From the NCBI GenBank assembly GCA_001184205.1, contig LBMP01000001.1:353365-417364 (forward strand): a stretch of DNA of 64,000 bases, read 5' to 3'. Shown here in pieces: positions 36,048 through 45,001 of the stretch; within the stretch, counting starts at the first letter, position 1, and every line of letters begins with the position of its first letter. The translations under genes and the position numbers were made by a program. The stretch is from Desulfocarbo indianensis. GTDB taxonomy: Bacteria; Desulfobacterota; Desulfarculia; Desulfarculales; Desulfarculaceae. The notes below the pieces were generated by a model. The model did no database searches, was not told the origin of the DNA, and saw only the letters and a list, made by a program, of their open reading frames with translations.

Positions 36048-37013
36048 TTATTGGTTTAACGTCCTTATGTTCCTGCTTTGCAAAAAATAGAGATCGCCGT
36101 TCTGATAGGCCCACTCGATATCCTGGGGATAACCGAAATGGTCTTCTATTTTTCTTCCGCCTTCGCCCAGCTCGCGCAGTTGTTCGTCGTCAAGCGTGCT
36201 GGACTTCCCCTTTTCGGGTTCGACTTCACACATCTTGCGGCCGGAGCCTTTTTCCTCATCAAAGGTGCAAATTATTGTTTTTGGCGCTATTTTCCGGTCT
36301 TTCACCTCCAAGGTTTTCTTGTCCAAGCAGAAGAAGTCGTTCATCGACTTGCCAGAGACCACCGATTCGCCGAGCCCCCAATTGGACTCGATGACCATTT
36401 CGGTGCGACTTTTGGTGATGGGGTTTGCTGTGAAGAGAATGCCGGCTATCTCGGAAAAAACCATTTTCTGCACAATAGGAGAAATCAGACCCAGTTGATG
36501 ATCAATCCCTTTATGGTGCCGGGTGAAAACCGCCCGGCCCGTCCACAACGAGGCGCAGCACTTGCGGATGTGCTCCAGGATTTCATCCTCGCCCTTTAGA
36601 TAATGGTAGGTATCCATCATGCCGGGGAAGGACGAGATGGCGGTATCCTTGACCGCCACCGAGGAGCGCACCGCCACGAAATCATCGTCGCCGCCCATGA
36701 GATCGGCCAAAGCCTTCCTGAATTCGCTGATGACCTCTTCGGGCACCTCCGCCTCATAGATCAAGTCGCGAATCTGCTCTGATTTGGCTTCGACATCCGC
36801 GTAGTCGTCATAGTTGAAGGTGGAAACGATGTCGTAGATCTTGCCCTTTATCTTGTTGCTATCGATTATGTGAAACAGCGTGTTGGAGGTGATGCAAAAA
36901 CCGGGAGGAACCTTGAAGCCAGCCTTGGTAAGTTCTCCAAGATTGGCGGCTTTCCCTCCCGCCAACTCGAAATCTTCCTTGCCCAATTCATTGAAGTATT
37001 TTATGAATTCCAT
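36048..37013 (-). CDS. PEP-synthase-like ATP-grasp subunit (phenylphosphate-synthase subunit-2-like)
   Basis: This 321-residue protein equals the N-terminal nucleotide-binding domain of PEP synthase/PPDK. It has GGKAANLGELTKAGFKVPPG (about residues 19-38), FVAVRSSVAVKDTAISSFPG (about 117-136), FSEIAGILFTANPITKS and NWGLGESVVSG, and ends with YPQDIEWAYQNGDLYFLQSR. It contains neither a phosphohistidine domain nor a PEP barrel, so it must act with a separate subunit; the fitting piece lies at 26251-27951. Together they would transfer the beta-phosphate of ATP to an acceptor, as phenylphosphate synthase does with phenol. It is the first gene behind a sigma54 promoter. Confidence 0.85.
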   Translation of the reverse strand: MEFIKYFNELGKEDFELAGGKAANLGELTKAGFKVPPGFCITSNTLFHIIDSNKIKGKIYDIVSTFNYDDYADVEAKSEQIRDLIYEAEVPEEVISEFRKALADLMGGDDDFVAVRSSVAVKDTAISSFPGMMDTYHYLKGEDEILEHIRKCCASLWTGRAVFTRHHKGIDHQLGLISPIVQKMVFSEIAGILFTANPITKSRTEMVIESNWGLGESVVSGKSMNDFFCLDKKTLEVKDRKIAPKTIICTFDEEKGSGRKMCEVEPEKGKSSTLDDEQLRELGEGGRKIEDHFGYPQDIEWAYQNGDLYFLQSRNIRTLNQ

Positions 37014-37150
37014 CGTTGTTTTTTACCGCTCCAGCTATTTATTTCGAGACCATTTGACCAGGCGTTACTTGGCGACGCCTGAGTTGTCCTCTCTCGGTTA
37101 AAACGCGGTAATCTTTATGATCAGTAAAATGTTTGACGGCCTCTTATTGT

Positions 37151-37165
37151 GCAATGAGGATGCCA
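37151..37165 (-). promoter_or_regulatory. Sigma54 (-24/-12) promoter of the catabolic cluster
   Basis: On the minus strand the sequence reads TGGCATCCTCATTGC: TGGCA at -24 and TTGC at -12 with the exact GG-to-GC spacing required by RpoN. It is preceded by TG and followed by ACA. It lies about 140 bp upstream of the ATP-grasp subunit start. A sigma54-type activator and kinase are encoded at the other end of the cluster. Confidence 0.8.
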
Positions 37166-37204
37166 CACCGAGGCGTAACGAGCTAAGCCCGCATAACGGT
37201 TATA

Positions 37205-37278
37205 CAATATTGATATTGCGTTCATTAGAGCGCCCCTGACCCTGTTTTGAGGCAAAAACAGGCAGTTGGTGAACAACT
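37205..37278. promoter_or_regulatory. Inverted repeats upstream of the sigma54 promoter (possible activator sites)
   Basis: There are three dyads: CAATATTGATATTG (37205-37218), CCTGTTTT/AAAACAGG (37241-37262) and AGTTG/CAACT (37264-37278). They lie about 40-115 bp upstream of the -24 element, the usual range for enhancer sites bound by NtrC-type regulators. Confidence 0.45.
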
Positions 37279-37325
37279 ATCCGAAACTAAAAATTAAAAT
37301 AGTTAATCGGCGGTAGATCGAAAAA

Positions 37326-37350
37326 GTTGCATGCAGCACGAATGATGCGC
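37326..37350 (+). repeat. Dispersed 25-bp motif, copy B
   Basis: It reads GTTGCATGCAGCA, two variable bases, AATG, two variable bases, GCGC. It is preceded by the same AAAAAG as copy A and lies about 160 bp upstream of the sigma54 promoter. Confidence 0.5.
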
Positions 37351-38356
37351 ACCAATTATGTTCAGCGGCTACTCGGTGATATAAACAATTGATAACGATC
37401 TATTGTGCAACATTTCACAGCTTTATATGTTTGGCGCGGCTTTGAAACGATGGGAAATGATGACTATAGGTAGGCAGAATCCGGCGCTTGCGTATATTCG
37501 TATGTATATATCTTCAGCGGTGATATCCATATCAAGCCTGTGTTTCAAGGATGCCCTCAATGAAGAAATGGCAAGTGAATCGCTAGCTAAAAAACGATGC
37601 TCCTCCCTGTAAATCGTTAATCATGGATTGCAAAGCACATCCACTTTAACACAGCCAATACGCGCAAAACCATCGATTCGATCAGCGGAAAATCACCACC
37701 GGCGGCCTTGCCATTGCCAGGGCCATTATAAGATGACTTTCGTCAATAAATTCGCGGCCCATGCGCCGTCAATCTAGTTACATTATTGTTATCTTGTGTG
37801 TTTTCGATTGCGCCTTAACGCCTGGCGAAGCTGTTACCGTAAACAATTTCTTGGGGCAAGCATAAATCTTTTAGTTAACCAACTTAAACTGCCGCTGGCC
37901 GAAAACCACGAGCTTCATTATCGTATGGGCGGCAATTTTTTTCGCGGATATTGAGAAGTCCTTCACATCTTTGTTCATGGAACATGACGATTGCCCGGCA
38001 AGATTATTCGGTTGGCGGCAAGCTGTTGCTTTGGCCAAAAAGCCCTACGGCGCGGCTGCAGGGCTGGATTGGGTTGTTCTTAAGCCTGGGATGGGAGCCT
38101 CCGCGCGGGAAGCCAAGGCAGGGACCTGAGGCGCCTGGGCATGGTTCAAGCACGCCAACATGCGGTCATTACGGCAAAACCAGGCGCACGACCGGAGCGC
38201 GCCTGGCAAAGCGTGAATCCAGGGCGTTGGCGAGCCTGTCTAAGGATAAGGATGCGTGTACGGCGGGCAGGGCCCCGCCTCGCTGGAATCGAGCGGTTTG
38301 CCGATCCGCCGGAATCAGCCTTGTCGGATATACCGCTCGGCGCGCCCTGATTATTT

Positions 38357-39523
38357 TCAGGGAATGGCCAGGCGCTGGCCCGGGCGGATCATGGTGCCGG
38401 AAATCTTGTTGGCGCGCACCAGGTCCTTCACCTTGACCTTGTAGCGCTTGGCGATGGCCCCCAGGGTGTCGCCCGGCTTCACCACCACGGTTTGCCTGTC
38501 CCTGGGCGGCCGGCTGCTCACGCCTTGGGGCTTGGCGGTTTTTTCCAGGGAAGCCAGGCGCTCCTTGGCCTTGGCGCCTTCTCCCTTGGGCACCAAGAGG
38601 CTGACGCTGCCCCTGGGCAGCCAATAGCTCCTCAACTCCGGATTCATCTCCATGAGCTCCCGCACCGTGGTGTTGCATGCCTGGGCCAATAGCCTCAAGT
38701 GCAGTTCCCTGCCCAGGCGCAGGTCCAGGCTGTCGGATTCCACCGGCGCGTACAGTTCCTCCGCGGGCAGCACGTAACCATACTTGGCCGGATCGGCCAG
38801 GATGATCTTGGCGGCCATGATGCGGAAGACGTAGCGCATGGTTTCCCGCGGCAGGTAGAGGTGGTAGTAATCCTTGATCCCCTGCTCGGCGATCTCCTCG
38901 CGCACCCGCCGCTCGCCGCAATTGTAGGCGGCCATGGCCAGGGCCCAGGAGCCGAACTCCTCGTGCAGGTCCCTCAGATAGGCCAGCGCCGCGCCGGTGG
39001 CTTTCAGCGGGTTGCGGCGGTCGTCGAACCATTGGTCCACGCGCAGGGTGTAGCGCTTGCCGGTTTCGGGGATGAATTGCCACAGGCCGGAAGCGCCGGC
39101 CACCGACCTAACCCGGTGCAGGAGCGAGCTTTCGGCCACGGCCAGGTATTTCAAATCGTCCGGCATGCCGGCTTTTTTCAGCTCCTGGCTGATGTAGGGG
39201 AAATAGCGGCGCGCCCTTTTCAGCCACATCACCACCTGGGCCCGATCGTGCACCGCGATGGTGAACTCCCGGTCCAGCTGTTCGGCCACAAAGGGCAGGT
39301 TCAGGGGGACCTTTTCGCCGGCCAGGGTCATCTGGGGGGGAATGGAGGGCAGAAAATAGGGCGCCGGATTGGTTTCCGCCTTCTGGGGCTTGGCCGCGGG
39401 CCCCTGGCTGGCGGCCTCCTGGGAGCCGCTCAAGGGCTCGCCGGCCGCGGCGGGAACGATCAGGATTAGGGCGGCGCAAAACGCCGCCAGCATAAACACG
39501 GCGTTAGGGCCGCGCTGGGTCAT
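38357..39523 (-). CDS. Lytic transglycosylase with LysM domain (MltD-like)
   Basis: This is a 388-residue exported murein-degrading enzyme. A signal peptide covers about residues 1-27 (FMLAAFCAALILIVPAAAGE). The SLT domain contains the catalytic Glu in VAESSLLHRVRSVAGASGLW (about residue 140), then GLWQFIPETGKRY and MAAYNCGERRV. The C-terminus has one LysM peptidoglycan-binding repeat (VVVKPGDTLGAIAKRYKVKV, about 340-388). It cleaves glycan strands with 1,6-anhydro product formation. The ATG at 39523 overlaps the thiL stop by 4 bp (translational coupling) and has AGGGAGG upstream. Confidence 0.93.
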   Translation of the reverse strand: MTQRGPNAVFMLAAFCAALILIVPAAAGEPLSGSQEAASQGPAAKPQKAETNPAPYFLPSIPPQMTLAGEKVPLNLPFVAEQLDREFTIAVHDRAQVVMWLKRARRYFPYISQELKKAGMPDDLKYLAVAESSLLHRVRSVAGASGLWQFIPETGKRYTLRVDQWFDDRRNPLKATGAALAYLRDLHEEFGSWALAMAAYNCGERRVREEIAEQGIKDYYHLYLPRETMRYVFRIMAAKIILADPAKYGYVLPAEELYAPVESDSLDLRLGRELHLRLLAQACNTTVRELMEMNPELRSYWLPRGSVSLLVPKGEGAKAKERLASLEKTAKPQGVSSRPPRDRQTVVVKPGDTLGAIAKRYKVKVKDLVRANKISGTMIRPGQRLAIP

Positions 39524-40554
39524 GGGGATTTTTCCTCCCTGAAATGATCGAATCCCTGGAGAGTGATCTCTTCTTCGCTTCCATCGGCCCTGGCCAGGAC
39601 CACGCCCCGGCCCCTGGTGATCTCGCCCACCCGGCGGAGGCTCACCCCTTTTTGGCTGTCGGCGGCCAGTTCGGCCAAAAGCTCCACGTTTCCCGGCGCG
39701 CAGGTGACGAGAAGCTCGAAATCCTCGCCGCCGGTGAGCGCCCACTGGATGGGGTCCGCCTTCAGTTGGGCGGCCAGGCCGGCGGCCTGCGGGGCCAGGG
39801 GCAGCAGGCTTTCCTCCACCCGCGCCCCCACCTGGCTGGCCGCGCACAGCCTGGCCAGGTCGCTGGCCAGGCCGTCGGAAAGGTCCATCATGGCGTGCAC
39901 CCTTTCCGATTGGGCCAGGGCCCGGCCCGCGGCCACCCTGGGTTCGGGGCGCAGATGGGCGGCCACCGCCCAGGCGGCTTGCCCGTCGTCGGCCGCGCCG
40001 CCGGATTTCAGCCAGGCCAGGCCCGCCGCCGAAGAGCCCAGGGGCCCGCTGACGCAGACCGCGTCGCCGGGACGCGCGCCGGAGCGCAGCGCCGGCGACT
40101 TGGTTTCCACCGCGCCGATGAGGCAGAGGTTGATGACTATCTGGGGGGAGCGCACCGTGTCGCCCCCCACCAGGGTCAGGTTGTGCCGGCGGCACATCTC
40201 CATGACCCCCCCCAGGATGCTTTCCACCAGCCGGCGCGGCGGCCGGGGCGGCAGCCCCAGGGAGAAGAGGCCCCAGCGGGGCCGGGCTCCCATGGCCGCC
40301 AGATCGGAAAGATTGGCGGCCATGGCCTTCCAGCCCAGATCATGGGGGCCGGTGTAGGAGAGGTCGAAATGCACCCCTTCCACCAGGAGGTCGGTGGTGA
40401 CGCAAAAACCGCGCCCCCCCAGGTTGAGCACCGCCGCGTCGTCGCCGATGCCCACCCAGAGTTCGTCCTTGCTCTCGCCGGCCAGGGACTGGACCAGGCG
40501 GATAATGTCCTCTTCGCTCATGAGGGCTTTGGGATCTGGCGGGCTCCCGCTCAA
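39520..40554 (-). CDS. thiL: Thiamine-monophosphate kinase
   Basis: This 344-residue enzyme phosphorylates thiamine monophosphate to the diphosphate cofactor. Motifs of the PurM/ThiL fold are visible: VGIGDDAAVL (about residues 34-43), CVTTDLLVEGVHFDL, ANLSDLAAMGA, LVGGDTVRSP, MMDLSDGLASDL and WALTGGEDFELLV. The best ribosome-binding site (AGGAG) fits a TTG start at 40554, 11 bp after ndk. An internal ATG at 40521 lacks one. It probably shares a transcript with ndk upstream and the transglycosylase downstream. Confidence 0.95.
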   Translation of the reverse strand: MSGSPPDPKALMSEEDIIRLVQSLAGESKDELWVGIGDDAAVLNLGGRGFCVTTDLLVEGVHFDLSYTGPHDLGWKAMAANLSDLAAMGARPRWGLFSLGLPPRPPRRLVESILGGVMEMCRRHNLTLVGGDTVRSPQIVINLCLIGAVETKSPALRSGARPGDAVCVSGPLGSSAAGLAWLKSGGAADDGQAAWAVAAHLRPEPRVAAGRALAQSERVHAMMDLSDGLASDLARLCAASQVGARVEESLLPLAPQAAGLAAQLKADPIQWALTGGEDFELLVTCAPGNVELLAELAADSQKGVSLRRVGEITRGRGVVLARADGSEEEITLQGFDHFREEKSP

Positions 40555-40565
40555 GTCAAAAGCTC

Positions 40566-41027
40566 CTAACGCTCGTCCGAGGCGTACAGATAGGCGATGA
40601 GGGCCGGCTCATAGGAGAAAAGCTCCTTGGGCTGGAAAAAGCGGGCCACCTCGGTCTGGGCGGTTTCCACCGAATCAGAGGCGTGCACCAGGTTGGCCTG
40701 CATGCTCATGCCCAGATCGCCGCGGATGGTGCCGGGGTCGGCCTTGCGGCTGTTGGTCACTCCGCAGAGCTTGCGGCACACCTCCACCGCCTCCAGGCCT
40801 TCCAGACACAGGGCGATGACCGGGGTGCGGCTCATGAACTCGGCGATGGTGGGGAAAAAGGGCTTGTCGGCCAGGTGCGAATAATGCTCCTTCAAAAGCG
40901 CGTCGTCCAACTGGATCATTTTCATGCCGGCTATCTTGAGGCCCTTTTGCTCGAAGCGGCTCAGCACGGTGCCGGCCAGGCCGCGGGCCAGGGCGTCGGG
41001 TTTGATCAAGATGAGGGTTCGTTCCAC
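40566..41027 (-). CDS. ndk: Nucleoside diphosphate kinase
   Basis: This 153-residue enzyme equilibrates NTP and NDP pools through a phosphohistidine. It has the Lys in IKPDALARG, RTPVIALCLEG, the loop NSRKADPGTIRGDL and the active-site His in QANLVHASDS. The frame allows a TTG at 41033, but that codon directly abuts AAAGGA. The GTG at 41027 has proper spacing and gives the family-typical N-terminus (V/M)ERTLILIKPDA. It is slightly longer than the common 140-residue form because of the C-terminal YEPALIAYLYASDER. Confidence 0.96.
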   Translation of the reverse strand: MERTLILIKPDALARGLAGTVLSRFEQKGLKIAGMKMIQLDDALLKEHYSHLADKPFFPTIAEFMSRTPVIALCLEGLEAVEVCRKLCGVTNSRKADPGTIRGDLGMSMQANLVHASDSVETAQTEVARFFQPKELFSYEPALIAYLYASDER

Positions 41028-41168
41028 GTTCAATCCTTTCTATGGGTTTGCTGATCCGGCGGTCCATGGGGGGCGGTTGGCGCCCTGCGGGGCCTCGCCG
41101 CGCGCGGCGGCTCCCCAATTAGCGCACGGGCCCGCCGCCTTGTCAAGGAGCGGCGGGCCCTGGGGGCC

Positions 41169-43007
41169 CTAAAAGATGTCCTTATAATATTTTTCTTTGC
41201 ATTCCGGACAGATGCCATGGCTAAACTGCGCCCGGGAATGCTCGGTGACGTATTGCTCCACGCTTTGCCAATAGCCCTTGTCATTGCGGATTTTCTTGCA
41301 GTTGGCGCAGATGGGCAGCATGCCCGAAAGCTGCTTGACCTCGCCCAGGGCCGCCTTTAATTCCGTGATGAGCTTCCTGCCCGCCGCCTCGGCCTGCAGC
41401 CGGGCTATGGCGTTGCCGGTGCGCGAGGCCAAGGATTCCAGGGCGTAACGGGCGTGTTCCGGCACAAGGGGCCTGGTGAGCGATCCCAGGGACAGACAGG
41501 CGATCACCCGGCCCTCGTGGAGAACGGGCAATATGGCGGCGCTGTTCACCTTTTGCTTCTGCGGGAGCAGCTCGTTGAAGGGCAGGGCCCCGTTTTCCCG
41601 GTACAATGGTTTACCGGCCATGATTTCGGCCGTTTGGCGGCTCAGGGCGTCCATGTTGCGGATGTGGGCCATAAGGTGATCGGAAATCCCGATTTGCGCC
41701 ACCAGGCGCAGCCCGCCGTTTTCCTCAACCAGATGGGCGGCGCCGCCCTCCATGCCGGCCACCCCCACCGCGGTTTGCAGGCAAAGCTTCAACGCCAGTT
41801 CCGGCGCTTCGGCCTGGCTCAGGGCCAGCCCCAGGTCCCGCTCGGCCTTGATAAGCTCCATGTGCCAGCGTTCCTGGGTGGTGTCGCGGGCCACCAGCAG
41901 AACCCCCTTGGCCGAGGGGAAAATCCTCACCTCGAACCAGCGGGCCGCCTGGTTGGCCGTGGTGAAGCTGGTGGTCAGGGTCTCGGCATGGCGCTCCTGC
42001 ATGACCCTTAAAAGGGAGGGCCACAGGTCGCCGCTACGCGCGCCGGGCCAGGCGTCCTCCAGATCGAGGCCTATCAATTCCGGCGAACGCAGGCCGGAAA
42101 GGGCGTGGGCGGCCGGGTTGGCCAGAGTCACCCGCCAGCCGGGGTCCAGGGCCAGCACCGCGTCCGAAATGGCGTCCATCACCAGGCGATGCCGCCGCTC
42201 GCTTTCCTGCAGGAGGGTTTCGGTGAAACGCCGCTCGGTGACGTCATGCAGGAGCACCAGGGGGCCCTCCGGCGTCGCCTTGCCCGTGGGCCGGCAGGTC
42301 AGTACCAGCAGCCGCTCAGCTATCTCCATCTCCAGGGTGGCGGGGTATTCCGCGCCCGAGCGCAGCACCTCCTCCAGCTTGGGGCGCAAGGGCTCCGGCA
42401 CCGCCTGCGCCAGGGGCAGTCCCACCAGGGAGGAGCTTTCTTCCCGCCCCAAGGCCCGGCAGAAGGCGGGATTGGCGTACACCACGGCCAAGCTGTGGTT
42501 CAGAATGGCCATCCCCAGGTCCAGATCATGGTAGAAGGACCATTGTTCGCTGCGCTCATCCATCAGCTCGCTGATGACGTGACGGGGATAAATGCCTTCT
42601 CCGCCAAGCAGTTGGCGCGGGTCATGCTCGTCCAGACGGCCCTCTTTGATGAGCCGCGCCAGATGGCAAAGCGACCGCTTGAGTATCTCGGGGCGGTTCT
42701 TGGCCACCAAGGCGTCGGCCCCGCAATCGCGCAGGCGCTCGGGCTCCTCGGCGCACACGCCGGAGACCAGGATGACCGGCACCTTTTCCAGGCCCGGCAA
42801 CCGCTTGAGATACCGGCACAACTGGTCGCCCGCCACCTGGGGCATCACCACGTCCAGAAAAATCGCGTCCGGTTTCAGGCGGCGGGCGGCGTTGAGCGCG
42901 GCCAGACCATCGGCTTCGGTGTGAATTTCGAAGCCTTCTTCCTCCAGCACTTCCCGGATGAATTCCAGACTGGTGCGGCTGTTGTCGGCGACCAGGGCCA
43001 GCATCAC
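41169..43007 (-). CDS. Response-regulator/PAS/PAS/GAF sensor protein with Cys4 tail
   Basis: This 612-residue cytoplasmic signalling protein has a receiver domain (residues 1-120, phospho-acceptor Asp in AIFLDVVMPQ), two PAS domains (about 165-265 and 275-385) and a GAF domain (about 395-540). The short C-terminal module has ICANCKKIRNDKGYW and HGICPECKEKYY, two CxxC pairs that probably bind a metal. There is no kinase, cyclase or DNA-binding output domain. Similar tails occur on many deltaproteobacterial PAS proteins (recall, not tested). It may pass phosphorelay input to another protein or respond to redox or metal state. It is transcribed alone, divergent from the ECF sigma operon. Confidence 0.85.
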   Translation of the reverse strand: MMLALVADNSRTSLEFIREVLEEEGFEIHTEADGLAALNAARRLKPDAIFLDVVMPQVAGDQLCRYLKRLPGLEKVPVILVSGVCAEEPERLRDCGADALVAKNRPEILKRSLCHLARLIKEGRLDEHDPRQLLGGEGIYPRHVISELMDERSEQWSFYHDLDLGMAILNHSLAVVYANPAFCRALGREESSSLVGLPLAQAVPEPLRPKLEEVLRSGAEYPATLEMEIAERLLVLTCRPTGKATPEGPLVLLHDVTERRFTETLLQESERRHRLVMDAISDAVLALDPGWRVTLANPAAHALSGLRSPELIGLDLEDAWPGARSGDLWPSLLRVMQERHAETLTTSFTTANQAARWFEVRIFPSAKGVLLVARDTTQERWHMELIKAERDLGLALSQAEAPELALKLCLQTAVGVAGMEGGAAHLVEENGGLRLVAQIGISDHLMAHIRNMDALSRQTAEIMAGKPLYRENGALPFNELLPQKQKVNSAAILPVLHEGRVIACLSLGSLTRPLVPEHARYALESLASRTGNAIARLQAEAAGRKLITELKAALGEVKQLSGMLPICANCKKIRNDKGYWQSVEQYVTEHSRAQFSHGICPECKEKYYKDIF

Positions 43008-43372
43008 AGGGCCTCGCCGGCGGCCGCAAGGCGTGCTTTTCTGGTGGGACGATCAAGCCGGAACAGGCGAAACGCCGGTTGGACTCTTGAGGGCCAATCC
43101 TGACAAGCGGTTGACATAACTAACTATCTCCACGGGAACTTTCCCCAGGGAACCCGTTTATGATGCATCAACCTCCCCTATGACGCAAGCCGCCTCCCCT
43201 GGTGACTTGGCCTAAAAAATTATACCCTATAAGCGCTGCTTTCCCAAGTCGGGCCCTTGCGGCCGGGCGACTCTCTGCTCTCGGTCAAAAAAGTTGTAGA
43301 CTAATTGCCAGACCCGCGCGTCTATATAAAAAAATCGGGCGCTTTTGCGGGCCGGCGCTGGCGGGAAACACG
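43008..43372. other. Divergent promoter region
   Basis: This region lies between the receiver/PAS gene (minus) and the sigma-factor operon (plus). It contains TTGACA at about 43110 and AT-rich boxes near 43215 and 43320 (TCTATATAAAAAAA), but no pair spaced as a convincing promoter. It has no gene. Confidence 0.5.
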
Positions 43373-43990
43373 ATGCTAACTTGCCAAAGCCGCGAAAACC
43401 TTAGCGAAGCTCCCGGCGATCCCGCCGCGGACCTGGCGGCCAGGGCCAAGGGGGGCGACAGGGCGGCCTTTGAGCAATTGGCCGATTTTTATTGGGAAGA
43501 GGTGTTTCGCATGCTTTATTTCCGGGTTGCCAACGCCGCCGACGCCGAGGACTTGTGCCAGGAGGTGTTCCTCAAGGCCTACACCCGCCTGGCCAGCCTG
43601 CGCAAACCGGAGAGCGTGCGGGCCTGGCTCTATGGCATAGCCCTGAACCAGGCGCGGGATTTCCAGCGCAAGCAGCGGCTGCGGGCCTATTTCCGCACCG
43701 CTTCCCTGGAAGACGAACGCGCAAGCGCCGCGCAGGCCGCGAGCGGCCCTTCGGCCCTGGAAGCGGCGGCCTCCAAGGATTTTTGGCGGCAGGTGGCTGA
43801 TTTTTGCCAAAGCCTGCCCCGTTCGCAGCGGGAGGTCTTCACCCTCCGCTATCTGGACGGTCTGACGATTCCCGAGATCGCCCACGCCAGGCGCAGCAGT
43901 GAAAGCTCAGTCAAAACGCACCTGTATCGGGCGGTGCAGCGCTTCAAGCGCAGCCCCGGCCTGCTAAGGGAACTGAGGGAGGCGCTGTGA
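43373..43990 (+). CDS. ECF-family RNA polymerase sigma factor
   Basis: This 205-residue group IV sigma factor has region 2 at about residues 35-100 (FYWEEVFRMLYFRVANAADA, EDLCQEVFLKAY, VRAWLYGIALNQARDF) and region 4 at about 140-195 (LPRSQREVFTLRYLDGLTIP, followed by EIAHARRSSESSVKTHLYRA). The ATG at 43373 starts the compact protein; the open frame to 43202 adds unrelated sequence. It overlaps the anti-sigma gene (TGATG), so the two are made together. The downstream Spy-like gene suggests an envelope or metal stress regulon. Confidence 0.92.
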   Translation: MLTCQSRENLSEAPGDPAADLAARAKGGDRAAFEQLADFYWEEVFRMLYFRVANAADAEDLCQEVFLKAYTRLASLRKPESVRAWLYGIALNQARDFQRKQRLRAYFRTASLEDERASAAQAASGPSALEAAASKDFWRQVADFCQSLPRSQREVFTLRYLDGLTIPEIAHARRSSESSVKTHLYRAVQRFKRSPGLLRELREAL

Positions 43991-44502
43991 TGGGCCAGGG
44001 GCACTTGAGCCGCGCCGAGCTGGCGCTGGCGGCGGTGGAGGCGACCGCCGCCGGCCGGCGGGATCATTTAGAGCGCTGCCCCGGTTGCCGCAAAGAGCTG
44101 GCCGCCCTGCGGGCCGACCTGGCCGATCTGGGCCGCCGGGCCCGGCGGGAAGCGCCCCGGCCGCGGGGGGGCTTTGCCTGGCCCCGGGCCGCGCTCCCAG
44201 CGCCCTCCCCCCGGCGGGGGATTTGGCTGGGCGCGCCCCTGGCCGGAGCCCTGGCCGCGGCCCTGCTCCTGGCCCTGGCCTGGCTGGGGCCCCGGGGAGA
44301 CGCCACGGCTCCCCTCCTGGCCGGACCCGGCGAGGCCCAGCTCCTCGCGGAGGCCCTCCGGCCCGAGGCGGAAGAGCTGGACGGCTTCGTGGGGTTTCTG
44401 GTGGCGGAAAACCGGGCCCGGCTGGACCGGGATTTTCATAGTTTCATCAGCGCCGGCGGCGACGGCGCGGAAGAGGTGATGCCATGGGCAGGCGAATTGT
44501 AA
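43990..44502 (+). CDS. Membrane anti-sigma factor (zinc-finger type)
   Basis: This 170-residue protein has an N-terminal ZAS-like motif, HLERCPGCRKEL (His26, Cys30, Cys33), an Arg/Pro-rich linker, one membrane helix at about residues 75-95 (GAPLAGALAAALLLALAWLG) and a periplasmic C-terminal part of about 70 residues. This arrangement matches anti-sigma factors that hold an ECF sigma at the membrane until an envelope signal. It starts inside the sigma-factor stop codon; a GTG 3 bp earlier is an alternative. Its 3' end overlaps the next gene by 19 bp, giving a tightly packed operon. Confidence 0.8.
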   Translation: MGQGHLSRAELALAAVEATAAGRRDHLERCPGCRKELAALRADLADLGRRARREAPRPRGGFAWPRAALPAPSPRRGIWLGAPLAGALAAALLLALAWLGPRGDATAPLLAGPGEAQLLAEALRPEAEELDGFVGFLVAENRARLDRDFHSFISAGGDGAEEVMPWAGEL

Positions 44503-44921
44503 GCCTGGCGCTGTGCCTGGCTTGGCTGGCGGCCGCTTTTTATGGCGCCGGACCGGCGGAAGCCAAGGGCGGACCGGACGGCATGCGCAAGTGGTGGAAT
44601 TCGCCCCGCATGGTGGCCGAACTTCGCCTCACGCCGGCCGAAAAGGGACGACTTGACGAGTTGTTCATCAAATTCCAGCAGGATACCATCAAATACCGCG
44701 CCGAGGCCAGCCAGGCCCGCCTGGAGATCGAGGCCGCCTTCGACCAGGAGCCCTTGGCAGAGGCCAGGGCCTTGGACGCCTTCAAGCGGGTGGAGCAGGC
44801 CAAGACCGCGCGCGGCCGGGCCGCGCACGCTTTCATGTTGGAGGTGCGGCGGCTTTTGGGGCGCGACCGCTACCAGAGACTCAAGGAGATGTTCGAGGAG
44901 TTCAAGGCCCAGGCGCGCTGA
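44484..44921 (+). CDS. Spy/CpxP-like periplasmic protein (heavy-metal-sensor type)
   Basis: This 145-residue exported helical protein has a signal peptide (cleaved about residue 27, after PAEA). The mature part shows an LTPAEKGRLDELFIKFQQDT segment similar to the LTxxQ region of Spy/CpxP/ZraP and the periplasmic metal-sensor family, followed by long amphipathic helices rich in Glu, Arg and Ala. Such proteins act as periplasmic chaperones or as sensors that control the adjacent sigma/anti-sigma pair. The overlap with the anti-sigma gene supports the latter. A specific metal cannot be deduced; there is no His cluster. Confidence 0.75.
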   Translation: MGRRIVSLALCLAWLAAAFYGAGPAEAKGGPDGMRKWWNSPRMVAELRLTPAEKGRLDELFIKFQQDTIKYRAEASQARLEIEAAFDQEPLAEARALDAFKRVEQAKTARGRAAHAFMLEVRRLLGRDRYQRLKEMFEEFKAQAR

Positions 44922-45001
44922 GGCGGCCGGGGCTTAAGGCCCATAGACCATACACCCCGCCCCCCGGGGGGAAGCCCGGGGAACCAAAGGAGGAATCCGA
45001 A

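Larger units (their letters stand above)
37014..38356. other. Long AT-rich upstream region of the catabolic cluster
   Basis: About 1.3 kb has no convincing gene. The first part holds the sigma54 promoter, three inverted repeats and motif copy B. The frames at 37403-37612 (+) and 37951-38436 (+) lack ribosome-binding sites and recognisable sequence. The stretch 37014-37950 is far more AT-rich than the flanking genes. Confidence 0.6.

Noticed and set aside
37403-37612. 69-codon plus-strand frame in the AT-rich region
   Set aside because: No ribosome-binding site, no recognisable sequence, and easily expected by chance.
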